A stretch of DNA of 9,710 nt, taken from NCBI GenBank assembly GCA_023249835.1, contig JAHFBY010000030.1, forward strand, positions 1 through 9,710, read 5' to 3'. Position numbers and translations under genes: made by a program. Below the pieces are notes generated by a model that was not told the DNA's origin, searched no databases, and saw only the letters and a program-made list of their open reading frames with translations. Of this stretch, positions 1 through 5,884 are shown piece after piece (within the stretch, counting starts at the first letter, position 1; the number at the start of each line of letters is the position of its first letter). Source of the stretch: Elusimicrobiota bacterium. Its GTDB lineage: Bacteria; Elusimicrobiota; Elusimicrobia; 2-02-FULL-39-32.

Positions 1-169
1 TCTCGCTAGTGTTGAGCGCTGAAAAATAAGCTTGCCGTAAAGTGCGCAGCGAATCTATTGCCGAACCACTATCAGCGCAAACAAAAAACAAAGCGACAGC
101 TAACACCGCTATTGCCGCCTGCCCCTGGTTACCTATTAAAAAGCGTCGCTTCATTATTAATTTAGACAT
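1..169 (-). CDS. N-terminal part of a probable secreted or membrane-anchored protein (runs off the left edge)
   Basis: An open minus-strand frame starts at the ATG at 169-167 and has no stop before the window edge, giving about 56 residues. It begins MSKLIMKRRFLIGNQGQAAI, followed by a hydrophobic stretch (about residues 19-32) and a small-residue segment ADSGSA at about 33-38. This is the basic, hydrophobic, polar order of a signal peptide or N-terminal anchor. The G-Q-A-A segment just before the hydrophobic core faintly resembles TadE/G-like pilus proteins, but the usual following acidic residue is absent, so I do not assign that family. The mature part (SLRTLRQAYFSALN) looks helical. No clear Shine-Dalgarno sequence precedes either ATG (169 or 154). 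A good sigma70-like promoter lies just upstream on the same strand, which supports a real gene. An in-frame TGA at 175-173 limits the start to 169 or later. Function unknown. Confidence 0.5.
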   Translation of the reverse strand, partial: MSKLIMKRRFLIGNQGQAAIAVLAVALFFVCADSGSAIDSLRTLRQAYFSALNTSE

Positions 170-207
170 ATTTCATAAAGAAATGTTACAGGAGCATTGA
201 ATTAATC

Positions 208-236
208 ATTATCTGATATTTGCTGATGGGTTGCAA
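208..236 (-). promoter_or_regulatory. Predicted sigma70-like promoter for the left-edge minus-strand gene
   Basis: Read on the minus strand, TTGCAA (236-231) and GATAAT (213-208) are separated by 17 bases. This matches 4 of 6 bases of the -35 consensus and 5 of 6 of the -10 consensus. Transcription would begin near 201, giving a leader of about 32 bases to the ATG at 169. It is back-to-back with the lipoprotein promoter; the two -35 regions are only about 16 bases apart, so one bound regulator could affect both. Assigned from motif and spacing only. Confidence 0.45.
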
Positions 237-237
237 A
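219..237. repeat. Short inverted repeat TTTGC-N9-GCAAA between divergent promoters
   Basis: Perfect 5-base arms at 219-223 and 233-237, separated by 9 bases, overlap the -35 element of the leftward promoter. The size and symmetry fit a dimeric repressor or activator operator, but such short arms are common by chance in AT-rich DNA. The same TTTGC core recurs in the gap before the CRP/FNR gene (738-742), so this could be a site for that regulator. That link is inference. Confidence 0.2.
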
Positions 238-252
238 AAATCAATTGCTCTT

Positions 253-282
253 TTGTATAGAAAATAATAATCGTGGTATAAT
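253..282 (+). promoter_or_regulatory. Predicted extended -10 promoter for the lipoprotein gene
   Basis: A perfect TATAAT at 277-282 is preceded by TGG (274-276), which makes an extended -10 element (TGnTATAAT). The -35 candidate TTGTAT (253-258) is poor, 18 bases upstream, as is usual for extended -10 promoters. Transcription would start near 289, giving a leader of about 28 bases that contains a strong ribosome binding site. This is the clearest plus-strand promoter in the window. Confidence 0.6.
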
Positions 283-306
283 AAAAGTAAGGTTAAACGA
301 GTTTAG

Positions 307-311
307 AGGAG
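307..311 (+). promoter_or_regulatory. Ribosome binding site AGGAG that fixes the lipoprotein start
   Basis: AGGAG lies five bases before the ATG at 317. It decides the start: the reading frame is open back to an ATG at 245, but that codon lies inside the promoter, upstream of the expected transcription start, and would bury the lipoprotein signal sequence. Confidence 0.7.
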
Positions 312-316
312 AAAAT

Positions 317-688
317 ATGCTGAGAGTTATCGGGGAAGGCATAGTTTGGTTTGTATTGTTTTTGACGTTGGGATGCGCTGGTTTAAAGGTTAACTCCCGT
401 GAAAAGGCGCAGGCAGAGTTGTGGATTCGTAAAGCTAATAACGTTATTTTATCGGCAACCAAGATGGGATCAGATCCGCAACACTTGTTGGAAGCCCGAA
501 GTTATTTTAGTTCGGCTCATGAATTTTACGCGATTGGAAACTACAAATCCGCAGCGTTAAACGGCAAAGCAGCGGAAGCCTCGGCCCGAGACGCCATTGA
601 AGAGGTCTTAGCAGAAAGGCGAAGACTAGAATCAATCCGCAGCATAGAGTTCAAATCAAGCAAACGCAGCAATGCGTTCGACCGATAG
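317..688 (+). CDS. Small lipoprotein with a DUF4398-like helical domain
   Basis: This 123-residue protein is exported and probably lipid-anchored. Residues 1-19 are a short signal peptide with a hydrophobic core, ending in L-T-L-G-C with C20 as the modified cysteine. The lipobox is imperfect, with Thr at -3 and Leu at -2. Residues 28-105 are two or three amphipathic helices with the pattern A..I..A....G....L.EAR.YF..A...Y..G.Y..A, which resembles the DUF4398 and TPR-like lipoproteins of the diderm envelope. The tail (about 100-123) is rich in Arg, Lys and Ser. The start at 317 is set by AGGAG. No partner gene is evident: the next gene is a CRP/FNR regulator 107 bases downstream and the left neighbour is divergent. 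The biochemical role is unknown; an envelope-structural or scaffold role is a guess from the family. Confidence 0.75.
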   Translation: MLRVIGEGIVWFVLFLTLGCAGLKVNSREKAQAELWIRKANNVILSATKMGSDPQHLLEARSYFSSAHEFYAIGNYKSAALNGKAAEASARDAIEEVLAERRRLESIRSIEFKSSKRSNAFDR

Positions 689-693
689 CTTTA

Positions 694-742
694 GCAAATA
701 CAAAAATGAATTACTTAAACCCGAGTTAACCCCGTATTTTGC
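694..742. repeat. AT-rich inverted repeat upstream of the CRP/FNR gene
   Basis: GCAAATAC (694-701) pairs with GTATTTTGC (734-742) with one bulged T, across a 32-base loop that also holds TTAA at 715-718 and 726-729. It lacks the GC-rich stem and following T-run of an intrinsic terminator. It could be a weak RNA hairpin or a regulator site in front of the downstream gene, or chance. Confidence 0.2.
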
Positions 743-795
743 AATAGCGCATGGCCGTCGATGAAAAATCTTGGGACATTTTTTAAGATATCTTT

Positions 796-1476
796 ATGAG
801 TTTCACAGCAACTGAATTAGAAAAATTCTTTGCCTCCATTGAACCCTTTAAATCTTTGGAAAAAAAAGAACTAAAAGAAATTGCAAGCAAAGCAACCGAA
901 AAATCTTTTCGTAAAGAAGAGACCATTTTTCAGGAAGGTGAACCCGCAGAAAGCGTGTGGGTTTTGTATAAAGGCCGGGTTCAGGTTTTCAAATACACTT
1001 CCGAAGGCCGCCCTTTTGCGATAGAAACTTTGGGTTCAGGCGAGCTGTTCGGCACGCTTTGCCGGTTGGGCGGCAATGGCCGCAACTACCCTTGCACCGC
1101 TATCGCCGCTATGCCCACCACCGTATTTCGTATTTTGGACCGAATATTCTTAGACTATTATATGAAAAGCTCGGGCCTTGTCCGCGGAGTATGCGCTCTT
1201 TGCTCGGACCGTTTAAAAGACGTTCAGGATTTGCGTTGTATTGGGCAAGAGTCCGTAGCCGTGCGCGTAGCCAATATCCTGTTGCGGCTTTTCCAAGTGC
1301 ATGGCGACACTATCCCGTTCACAAAAAAAGAAATTTCCGAACTTGTAGGCACGTCCATAGAAACGACCTTTCGCACGCTCGCGGATTTTCACAAAAAAGA
1401 TATGCTCACTTCTGTTCGCGGCAAAATAAAAATAAATGACCCGCAAAAATTAAAAGTCCTCGTAGAAAATATTTAA
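796..1476 (+). CDS. CRP/FNR-family transcriptional regulator
   Basis: This 226-residue, full-length protein has the two-domain CRP/FNR layout. Residues about 15-125 form the cyclic-nucleotide-binding-like beta roll (F.EGEPAESVWVLYKGRVQVF at about 45-65, then GSGELFG at 80-86). Residues about 125-150 are the dimer helix. Residues about 150-226 are a winged helix-turn-helix, with TKKEISELVGTSIETTFRTL at 176-195. The phosphate-binding Arg-Ser pair of CRP is not seen after GELFG, so cAMP is an unlikely ligand. Five cysteines (C89, C100, C133, C136, C148), including a C-x-x-C in the dimer helix, leave redox, metal or Fe-S sensing possible. In the recognition helix the FNR-type E-x-x-S-R reads E189-T-T-F192-R193, a change at a DNA-contact position that may shift site choice. 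No strong ribosome binding site precedes the ATG; the start is set by domain length. The effector and target genes are not known. Confidence 0.88.
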   Translation: MSFTATELEKFFASIEPFKSLEKKELKEIASKATEKSFRKEETIFQEGEPAESVWVLYKGRVQVFKYTSEGRPFAIETLGSGELFGTLCRLGGNGRNYPCTAIAAMPTTVFRILDRIFLDYYMKSSGLVRGVCALCSDRLKDVQDLRCIGQESVAVRVANILLRLFQVHGDTIPFTKKEISELVGTSIETTFRTLADFHKKDMLTSVRGKIKINDPQKLKVLVENI

Positions 1477-2792
1477 CCGCCTGAAAACAAAATCGAGTTG
1501 TTCGTGAAAAATGTTCCGGCCACGCAGGCAGTCATGAGGCAGGCTAAGGTAGCGGCGAGCAGCGTGCGTAAAGCCAGATGGGTCAAGTCGCGCGTGCGAC
1601 CGGGCACTAAGGCTGCCGTGCCCCCCACAAAAATGGACATGGACGCCACGTGCGCAAAACCGCACAGCGCATAGGTACAGATCACCACGGACCTAGGGTC
1701 TCTCAAGCTCTTTTGCGCTAAGGCAGCGGCCAAATCTTGGTAGGAAACCACTTCGGTTAAAATCAACCGTTCGCCGATGATGCGCGAAATTACGGAGACA
1801 TCTGCCGGAGCAATCCCCATCAGGTAGGTGAACGGATAAAACAGATATCCGCACAGATGTTTCAAGGACCAGTCCAAACCCCACCCGCCCCAAGCATTGA
1901 TATGGTGTCCCAAAAAGCTTAAAAATAAATCCGCCAGCGCCACCAGACCTAAAACCGCCATCAACAGCGCGGCAATGCCCACGATCATTTTGACCCCGGA
2001 ATTGGCCCCGTTGATGATCGCCTCAAAGAAGCTGCCGTCTCGCTCATAGTGCAGCTTCGCCTCCGCGCCTAAAGTTTCCGGAACTCCGGTTTCGGGCACC
2101 AGCAGTTTGGACATGATGACTGCCGCGGGGCAAGACAATAGCGAAGCCGAGATCAAGTGGCCTGCGATGGTGGGGAAATAAGACTGCAAACTGAACACGT
2201 ATAAGGACAACACATTGGAAGACACCGTGGCCATGCCCGTAGTCAGAACCACGCAGAGCTCCGAGCGCGTCATATTTTCCAAATAGGGCTTAACGGTTAG
2301 GGCGGACTCTACTCCGGCAAAAATATTGCTGATCGCCACTAAGGATTCTGCGCCGGAAACGTTCAAGAGCTTGGTGAAAAGAGACGAAAGCATCCGAACC
2401 AAAGGGAGCATGAGTCCGATATAATAGAGGATAGAAACCAAACTGGAGAAAAAAATGATGGTGGGCAGCGCCTGAAACGCCAGAAAAAAACCCAAAGATT
2501 TTTCCCCCCAAGCGCTCATTTGCCCCGGAGGCACGGCCAGCAAGCCAAAGAGGAACTCCGATCCCGCCGTTGTGCAGTCCATCACCTTTACTACTCCCTG
2601 GTTCACAAACAAGAACAACCGCGCGCCCGCAGGCATCCAAAAGATAAACGCAGCAAACAACATCTGCAGCGCCACCCCCCAAAAGATCAACCGCCAATTC
2701 ACCACCCGCCGGTCGGACGAAAAAATCCACGCCATACCCATCAGCACAAACATCCCCAAAAAACTGACTAAATTCTGTATGGGCATGGCCAT
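1473..2792 (-). CDS. Concentrative nucleoside transporter (CNT/NupC family)
   Basis: This 439-residue inner-membrane protein is full length for bacterial CNTs, which take up nucleosides with Na+ or H+. Hydrophobic segments cover most of the chain. Family landmarks are GAES at 147-150, SNIFAG at 155-160 leading to VKPYL at 167-171, the SxxLLSCPAAVIMSKLLVPE segment at about 216-234, LTEVVSY at 345-351 and TYALCGFAHVASM at 373-385. The substrate loop that reads G-Q-T-E in well-studied members is here G160-V-E162, one residue shorter. The Asn of the later N-x-x-S contact is His381, with Ser384 kept. This suggests a divergent subfamily or different substrate preference. The start at 2792 has AAAAGG nine bases upstream; a second ATG two codons in is less well placed. 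It is the last gene of the minus-strand block, 57 bases after the lipoyl gene, and its stop overlaps that of the convergent CRP/FNR gene. Confidence 0.9.
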   Translation of the reverse strand: MAMPIQNLVSFLGMFVLMGMAWIFSSDRRVVNWRLIFWGVALQMLFAAFIFWMPAGARLFLFVNQGVVKVMDCTTAGSEFLFGLLAVPPGQMSAWGEKSLGFFLAFQALPTIIFFSSLVSILYYIGLMLPLVRMLSSLFTKLLNVSGAESLVAISNIFAGVESALTVKPYLENMTRSELCVVLTTGMATVSSNVLSLYVFSLQSYFPTIAGHLISASLLSCPAAVIMSKLLVPETGVPETLGAEAKLHYERDGSFFEAIINGANSGVKMIVGIAALLMAVLGLVALADLFLSFLGHHINAWGGWGLDWSLKHLCGYLFYPFTYLMGIAPADVSVISRIIGERLILTEVVSYQDLAAALAQKSLRDPRSVVICTYALCGFAHVASMSIFVGGTAALVPGRTRDLTHLALRTLLAATLACLMTACVAGTFFTNNSILFSGG

Positions 2793-2849
2793 ATCATAAT
2801 ACCTTTTGAGCCAGAGTGCCAGGTGCCTCCCTCCTAACCAGATGTTTTT
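2793..2849 (-). other. Gap between the lipoyl-transfer gene and the transporter gene
   Basis: This is the only gap of real size within the minus-strand block. On the minus strand it has an A-rich stretch, a purine-rich GGAGGGAGG segment, then AAAAGG before the transporter start. I see no convincing hairpin-plus-T-run terminator and no promoter with good spacing, so read-through from the upstream genes is the simplest reading. Confidence 0.4.
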
Positions 2850-3485
2850 TTATTTAATTTGGAATATTTCTTCGAATTTTTGTTTGAAGATTTTTATTTC
2901 TTGAAGAGTTAGTTTGCGTTGGATGGAACCTTGGTGCAGGGCGAAGTTGTGGTCTCGCCATTGGGCGCCGCCAACCAACTTGGCGCCGGAATGCATGAGG
3001 TCATCTTGGACTGGACTTTGAAAACAGACGCTGGGGTCCAGGTCGGAAGAGCTTTCCGATTGGGTTTTGGGGTCGTGGCGAGAGGTCAGGACATTTAATA
3101 ACTTTAAACTCTCGCGGATCCAGCCGTGAATTTGGCAATAAGAATCGCGTATGGCCCAAGGGATAGGGGAATCGAACTTAGACCAAATTAAAGAGAAACA
3201 GGTGTCGTCCTGGTGAAAAACTTTTCCTCCGCCCGTGGGACGCATGACCACGGGCCAACCTGAACCTTTTATTTGCGAAGCTGCGGCGAAATCCAGTTTT
3301 TGAGTGCGGCCATAAGAAAGCGTGGGTCTCTCCCAATGATAAAAACGCAAGATAGGGCTCAACATGCCTTGCTTAACGCTTAGAAAAAGCGCCCGGTCGC
3401 GGTCCATCGTCTCTTCCGAACCTTCGCATAAAGGATCGATCCACTGATAGGAGCGATCTAGGAGGGTATTACTTTTAAAGTCCAT
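2850..3485 (-). CDS. Lipoate/octanoate transferase or ligase family protein (LplA/LipM-like)
   Basis: This 211-residue cytoplasmic enzyme belongs to the biotin/lipoate protein ligase fold (BPL_LplA_LipB). It would attach or transfer lipoyl or octanoyl groups to lipoyl domains such as GcvH or the E2 subunits. Motifs in order are MDRDRALF at 27-34, LRFYHWERPTLSYGR at 46-60, the R-x-T-G-G-G-x-V-x-H signature at 82-91, C154 in VCFQSP, and AKLVGGAQ at 168-175 with the expected Lys169, then HQGS at 184-187. A Cys just before the Lys motif is typical of LipM/LipL octanoyl- and amidotransferases, so a thioester-forming transferase is possible. The protein is short (LipM is about 280 residues, LplA about 330) and lacks the LplA accessory domain. 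The start overlaps the UbiD-type gene by 11 bases, with GGAAAG just upstream. Ligase versus transferase cannot be settled here. Confidence 0.85.
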   Translation of the reverse strand: MDFKSNTLLDRSYQWIDPLCEGSEETMDRDRALFLSVKQGMLSPILRFYHWERPTLSYGRTQKLDFAAASQIKGSGWPVVMRPTGGGKVFHQDDTCFSLIWSKFDSPIPWAIRDSYCQIHGWIRESLKLLNVLTSRHDPKTQSESSSDLDPSVCFQSPVQDDLMHSGAKLVGGAQWRDHNFALHQGSIQRKLTLQEIKIFKQKFEEIFQIK

Positions 3486-5289
3486 ACTCTTTCCAGCGGC
3501 TGCGGACTAATTCCGCTGTTTTCTCCTCCATAACGACCGGTTCGGGGTAGCCGGGCTTCCAGGTGGCGTCTATGCCCATGGCGCCGCGATAAATGGGGCG
3601 GACGCCCTCTAGACTGATGCCGGCAAAAAGCAGGTCCTGCTCGCAATCGAACCGAGTGAAAATGCCCCACAAGAGCAGCATGTCCTTATCCAAAGGCACG
3701 TCGCCACTGACCACGATGACGAACTTTACTTTTTTAACTTCCGGACGCTGCAAAATTTTTTCCAGCACTTTACGGCCAAGGCCGGCAACTTGCACAGCTA
3801 AAAGGGTATTTTCCCAGAGCCGCCAATCTAAGATGTCGCTGTCCCAACTGCGCAAATGTTCAAGGCCCGGCAAAAGGTCAGGCACGCCTGCTTGAGGTTT
3901 ATCCTCAGGTACCGACCGCGTGGCGTCTAAAATCATTTTGCTACCGCGGTTGATTTTAGGGCCGGTGAAGTCCAAAGTGTCTTGCGCGGTTTGCATTAAT
4001 AAAGTTAAATCTTGTTCCGGATTAAAGTTTTGGCGCAGAGCCTTTAATACCGATGCAAAATCACGCACATTCACTTCTTCATCCACTAAAATTAGGCATT
4101 TAGTCAAAGAAAGCTGACCTTCACCCAACAAGCCCAACGCGACTTTGATCGCTTCTTTTTCATAGCGCTGCTTTACGCTCACGACTAATAAATTGTGAAA
4201 ACCCGCTTCATAGTAGGCCCAGAGGTCCACCAGCTCCGGCTTCATCAACTTTAAGGAAGGCATAAATATTTTGGTCACGCACTCGCCCAAAGCTTTATCT
4301 TCTTGCGGGGGTTTGCCCACCACCGCAGCATGATAGATGGCATCTTTGCGATGCAGAATTGCTTTGACTTCCATAACCGGAAAAGGGGCTGGGTGCGAAT
4401 AATGTCCAAAATGATCGCCAAAAGGGCCCTCCAGGGCGCGTTTGTGCGGATGGATTACTCCTTCAATTACAATTTCTGCGCTGGCCGGAACAAACATATT
4501 TATTGTTTTACAGCCTACCACCGGCACGGGATGCCCGCGTAAAAAACCAGCAAAAACAATTTCATCCATACCTTCAGGTAGAGGCATAACCCCAGCCATA
4601 TAAATCATGGGATCAGGCCCAATGACAACAGCTACTTCCAAAGGTTGGTTTAACGATTCGGCTTCCCAATGGTGAAATCCGCCTCCCTTTTGGATTTGCC
4701 AGTGCACCAAAAGTTCTTTGGCTCCGGTCACCTGCAAACGATACGTCCCCATATTGCGCGCTCCATTTTTTGGACTTTTCGTTAACACGAGCCCGGCCGT
4801 AATGAACTTCCCCCCGTCCAGCGGCCAGCATTTAAGGACGGGAAACTCATAGAGGTTAATATCATCTCCGAACTTTTGTACCTCCAAACACGGGGCAAAG
4901 TCCACCCGCTCCTCTTTAGCGGAGAGTCCGCGTTTAATGAATTCGCGATTCTGCCATAGCCAAGAAAGTTTTTTATTTTTCCAGCGACCCTCCTTAACCT
5001 CCTCGCCTAAGCGCAATAAAGAAAGGCCAAACTGGGCTGGGTCCTGTCGCAAAAGCCCGGCAATGGATTTCTCCACGCCCAAAAGATTAATGGCCAGCGG
5101 ATACTCCGAGCCTTTAACATGTTCAAAATAAAACGCGGGAACATCTTCTCCCGTGCGCGCGGATTGAGCGTAGAAGGATTGTACGATTTGGTTGACCTCA
5201 AGTTCCGGGTCAACCTCCGCGACGATCCGTTTTAGAAGTCCGTCTTTCTCCAACTTACGGAGATGATTTCGGAATGGTCCTAATGACAT
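3475..5289 (-). CDS. UbiD-family prenylated-FMN decarboxylase, probably menaquinone type (MqnL-like)
   Basis: This 604-residue protein removes a carboxyl group from a prenylated aromatic acid using the prFMN cofactor made by UbiX. Motifs are N179-M-G-T-Y-R184-L-Q-V (metal and cofactor binding), HWQIQKGGG at 196-204, and LEGPFGDHFG at 286-295. R184, E287 and D292 match the Arg-Glu-Glu/Asp catalytic set of the family. DATRS at 455-459 and TRFDCEQDL at 545-553 are conserved C-terminal landmarks. The length exceeds E. coli UbiD (about 497) and is close to the roughly 600-residue decarboxylases of the futalosine route, so the substrate is more likely a carboxylated dihydroxynaphthoate than a hydroxybenzoate. 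The frame is open back to 5436, but the family N-terminus (SLGPFRNHLRKLEKDG) begins at the ATG at 5289, ten bases after the UbiX stop. No Shine-Dalgarno is visible, so coupled translation is likely. Confidence 0.88.
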   Translation of the reverse strand: MSLGPFRNHLRKLEKDGLLKRIVAEVDPELEVNQIVQSFYAQSARTGEDVPAFYFEHVKGSEYPLAINLLGVEKSIAGLLRQDPAQFGLSLLRLGEEVKEGRWKNKKLSWLWQNREFIKRGLSAKEERVDFAPCLEVQKFGDDINLYEFPVLKCWPLDGGKFITAGLVLTKSPKNGARNMGTYRLQVTGAKELLVHWQIQKGGGFHHWEAESLNQPLEVAVVIGPDPMIYMAGVMPLPEGMDEIVFAGFLRGHPVPVVGCKTINMFVPASAEIVIEGVIHPHKRALEGPFGDHFGHYSHPAPFPVMEVKAILHRKDAIYHAAVVGKPPQEDKALGECVTKIFMPSLKLMKPELVDLWAYYEAGFHNLLVVSVKQRYEKEAIKVALGLLGEGQLSLTKCLILVDEEVNVRDFASVLKALRQNFNPEQDLTLLMQTAQDTLDFTGPKINRGSKMILDATRSVPEDKPQAGVPDLLPGLEHLRSWDSDILDWRLWENTLLAVQVAGLGRKVLEKILQRPEVKKVKFVIVVSGDVPLDKDMLLLWGIFTRFDCEQDLLFAGISLEGVRPIYRGAMGIDATWKPGYPEPVVMEEKTAELVRSRWKEYGL

Positions 5290-5299
5290 GGAGTGGGCA

Positions 5300-5884
5300 T
5301 TAAATCCGGCTGCGGTTCCAACCCAACTCAGGGGCAACGCCGGACAATAGGGACAGGATCCTTTGGGCGAAAAGTTCGGCTGTTTGCTGAACGGTCTCAA
5401 TCCGTATGGACGCAGGATTTTCACCGCCTCGTTCAACGGGGTAATATCCGGGAGAAATCGGCATGACCACGGCTCCGGACCTGGCCAAAGTAAGCATATT
5501 TTTCAAGAGGATAGCGCTGAGCGGAGTTTCGCGTAAACATAAAACAAGAGTTCTTTTCTCTTTTAGCGCCACCTGCGCCATCCGGGTTATGAGACTATCG
5601 GCGATACCGACAGCAATTTTAGATAGGGTGGAAGCGGAACAGGGAACAATCACCATAGCGTCAAAAGGAGTTGACCCTGAAGCGAACGGCGCGTTCATGT
5701 CCTCGTTGGCGTATATTGATTTAACCTGCGGTAAAAGTGATTCATAAGTCATTCCGGTTTCCTGCATGAGCACGGATTTCCCCCAGCGCGAAAGCACTAA
5801 ATATTTTTCTCCTGGGCACTGTTTAAGAAACTCTACCCCAAATAAAGATCCGGACGCGCCGGTTATGGCTATAATGGTATTCAT
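5300..5884 (-). CDS. ubiX: Flavin prenyltransferase UbiX family (MqnM-like)
   Basis: This 194-residue cytoplasmic enzyme joins a dimethylallyl group to FMN, making prenylated FMN for the adjacent UbiD-type decarboxylase. It has the flavoprotein N-terminus IIAITGASGS (residues 4-13), the long conserved block PCSASTLSKIAVGIADSLIT (81-100) running into R101 and VALKEKR, and RETPLS at 118-123, all family signatures. Length is normal for UbiX (about 190). The usual Asn in the G-I-x-D-N-L-I-T-R segment is Ser97 here, a minor change. The ATG overlaps the stop of the prenyltransferase gene as ATGA, and GGGAGG lies five bases upstream inside that gene, one of the strongest ribosome binding sites in the window. 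Partnering with the next gene as cofactor maker and cofactor user is well established for the family. Confidence 0.93.
   Translation of the reverse strand: MNTIIAITGASGSLFGVEFLKQCPGEKYLVLSRWGKSVLMQETGMTYESLLPQVKSIYANEDMNAPFASGSTPFDAMVIVPCSASTLSKIAVGIADSLITRMAQVALKEKRTLVLCLRETPLSAILLKNMLTLARSGAVVMPISPGYYPVERGGENPASIRIETVQQTAELFAQRILSLLSGVAPELGWNRSRI

Noticed and set aside
715..729. TTAA-N7-TTAA as a possible FNR or CRP site
   Set aside because: TTAA is self-palindromic and common in AT-rich DNA; it does not match TTGAT-N4-ATCAA or TGTGA-N6-TCACA.
751..786. Short frame MAVDEKSWDIF before the CRP/FNR gene
   Set aside because: It has no ribosome binding site, has only 11 codons, and overlaps another equally short frame; likely chance.
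1059..1439. 126-codon frame overlapping the CRP/FNR gene on the same strand
   Set aside because: It is a shifted-frame shadow of the regulator, with unnatural Arg/His-rich composition.
2290..2730. 146-codon minus-strand frame within the transporter gene
   Set aside because: It is a shifted-frame shadow; the true frame carries the CNT motifs and membrane segments.
2793..2849. Terminator or separate promoter before the transporter gene
   Set aside because: No stable GC-rich hairpin with a T-run was found, and the TATTAT near the start is too close to the ATG to act as a -10.
5290..5436. Longer start of the UbiD-type gene at 5436, adding 49 residues
   Set aside because: The extension overlaps most of the ubiX 3' end, resembles no UbiD N-terminus, and the family alignment begins at the ATG at 5289.
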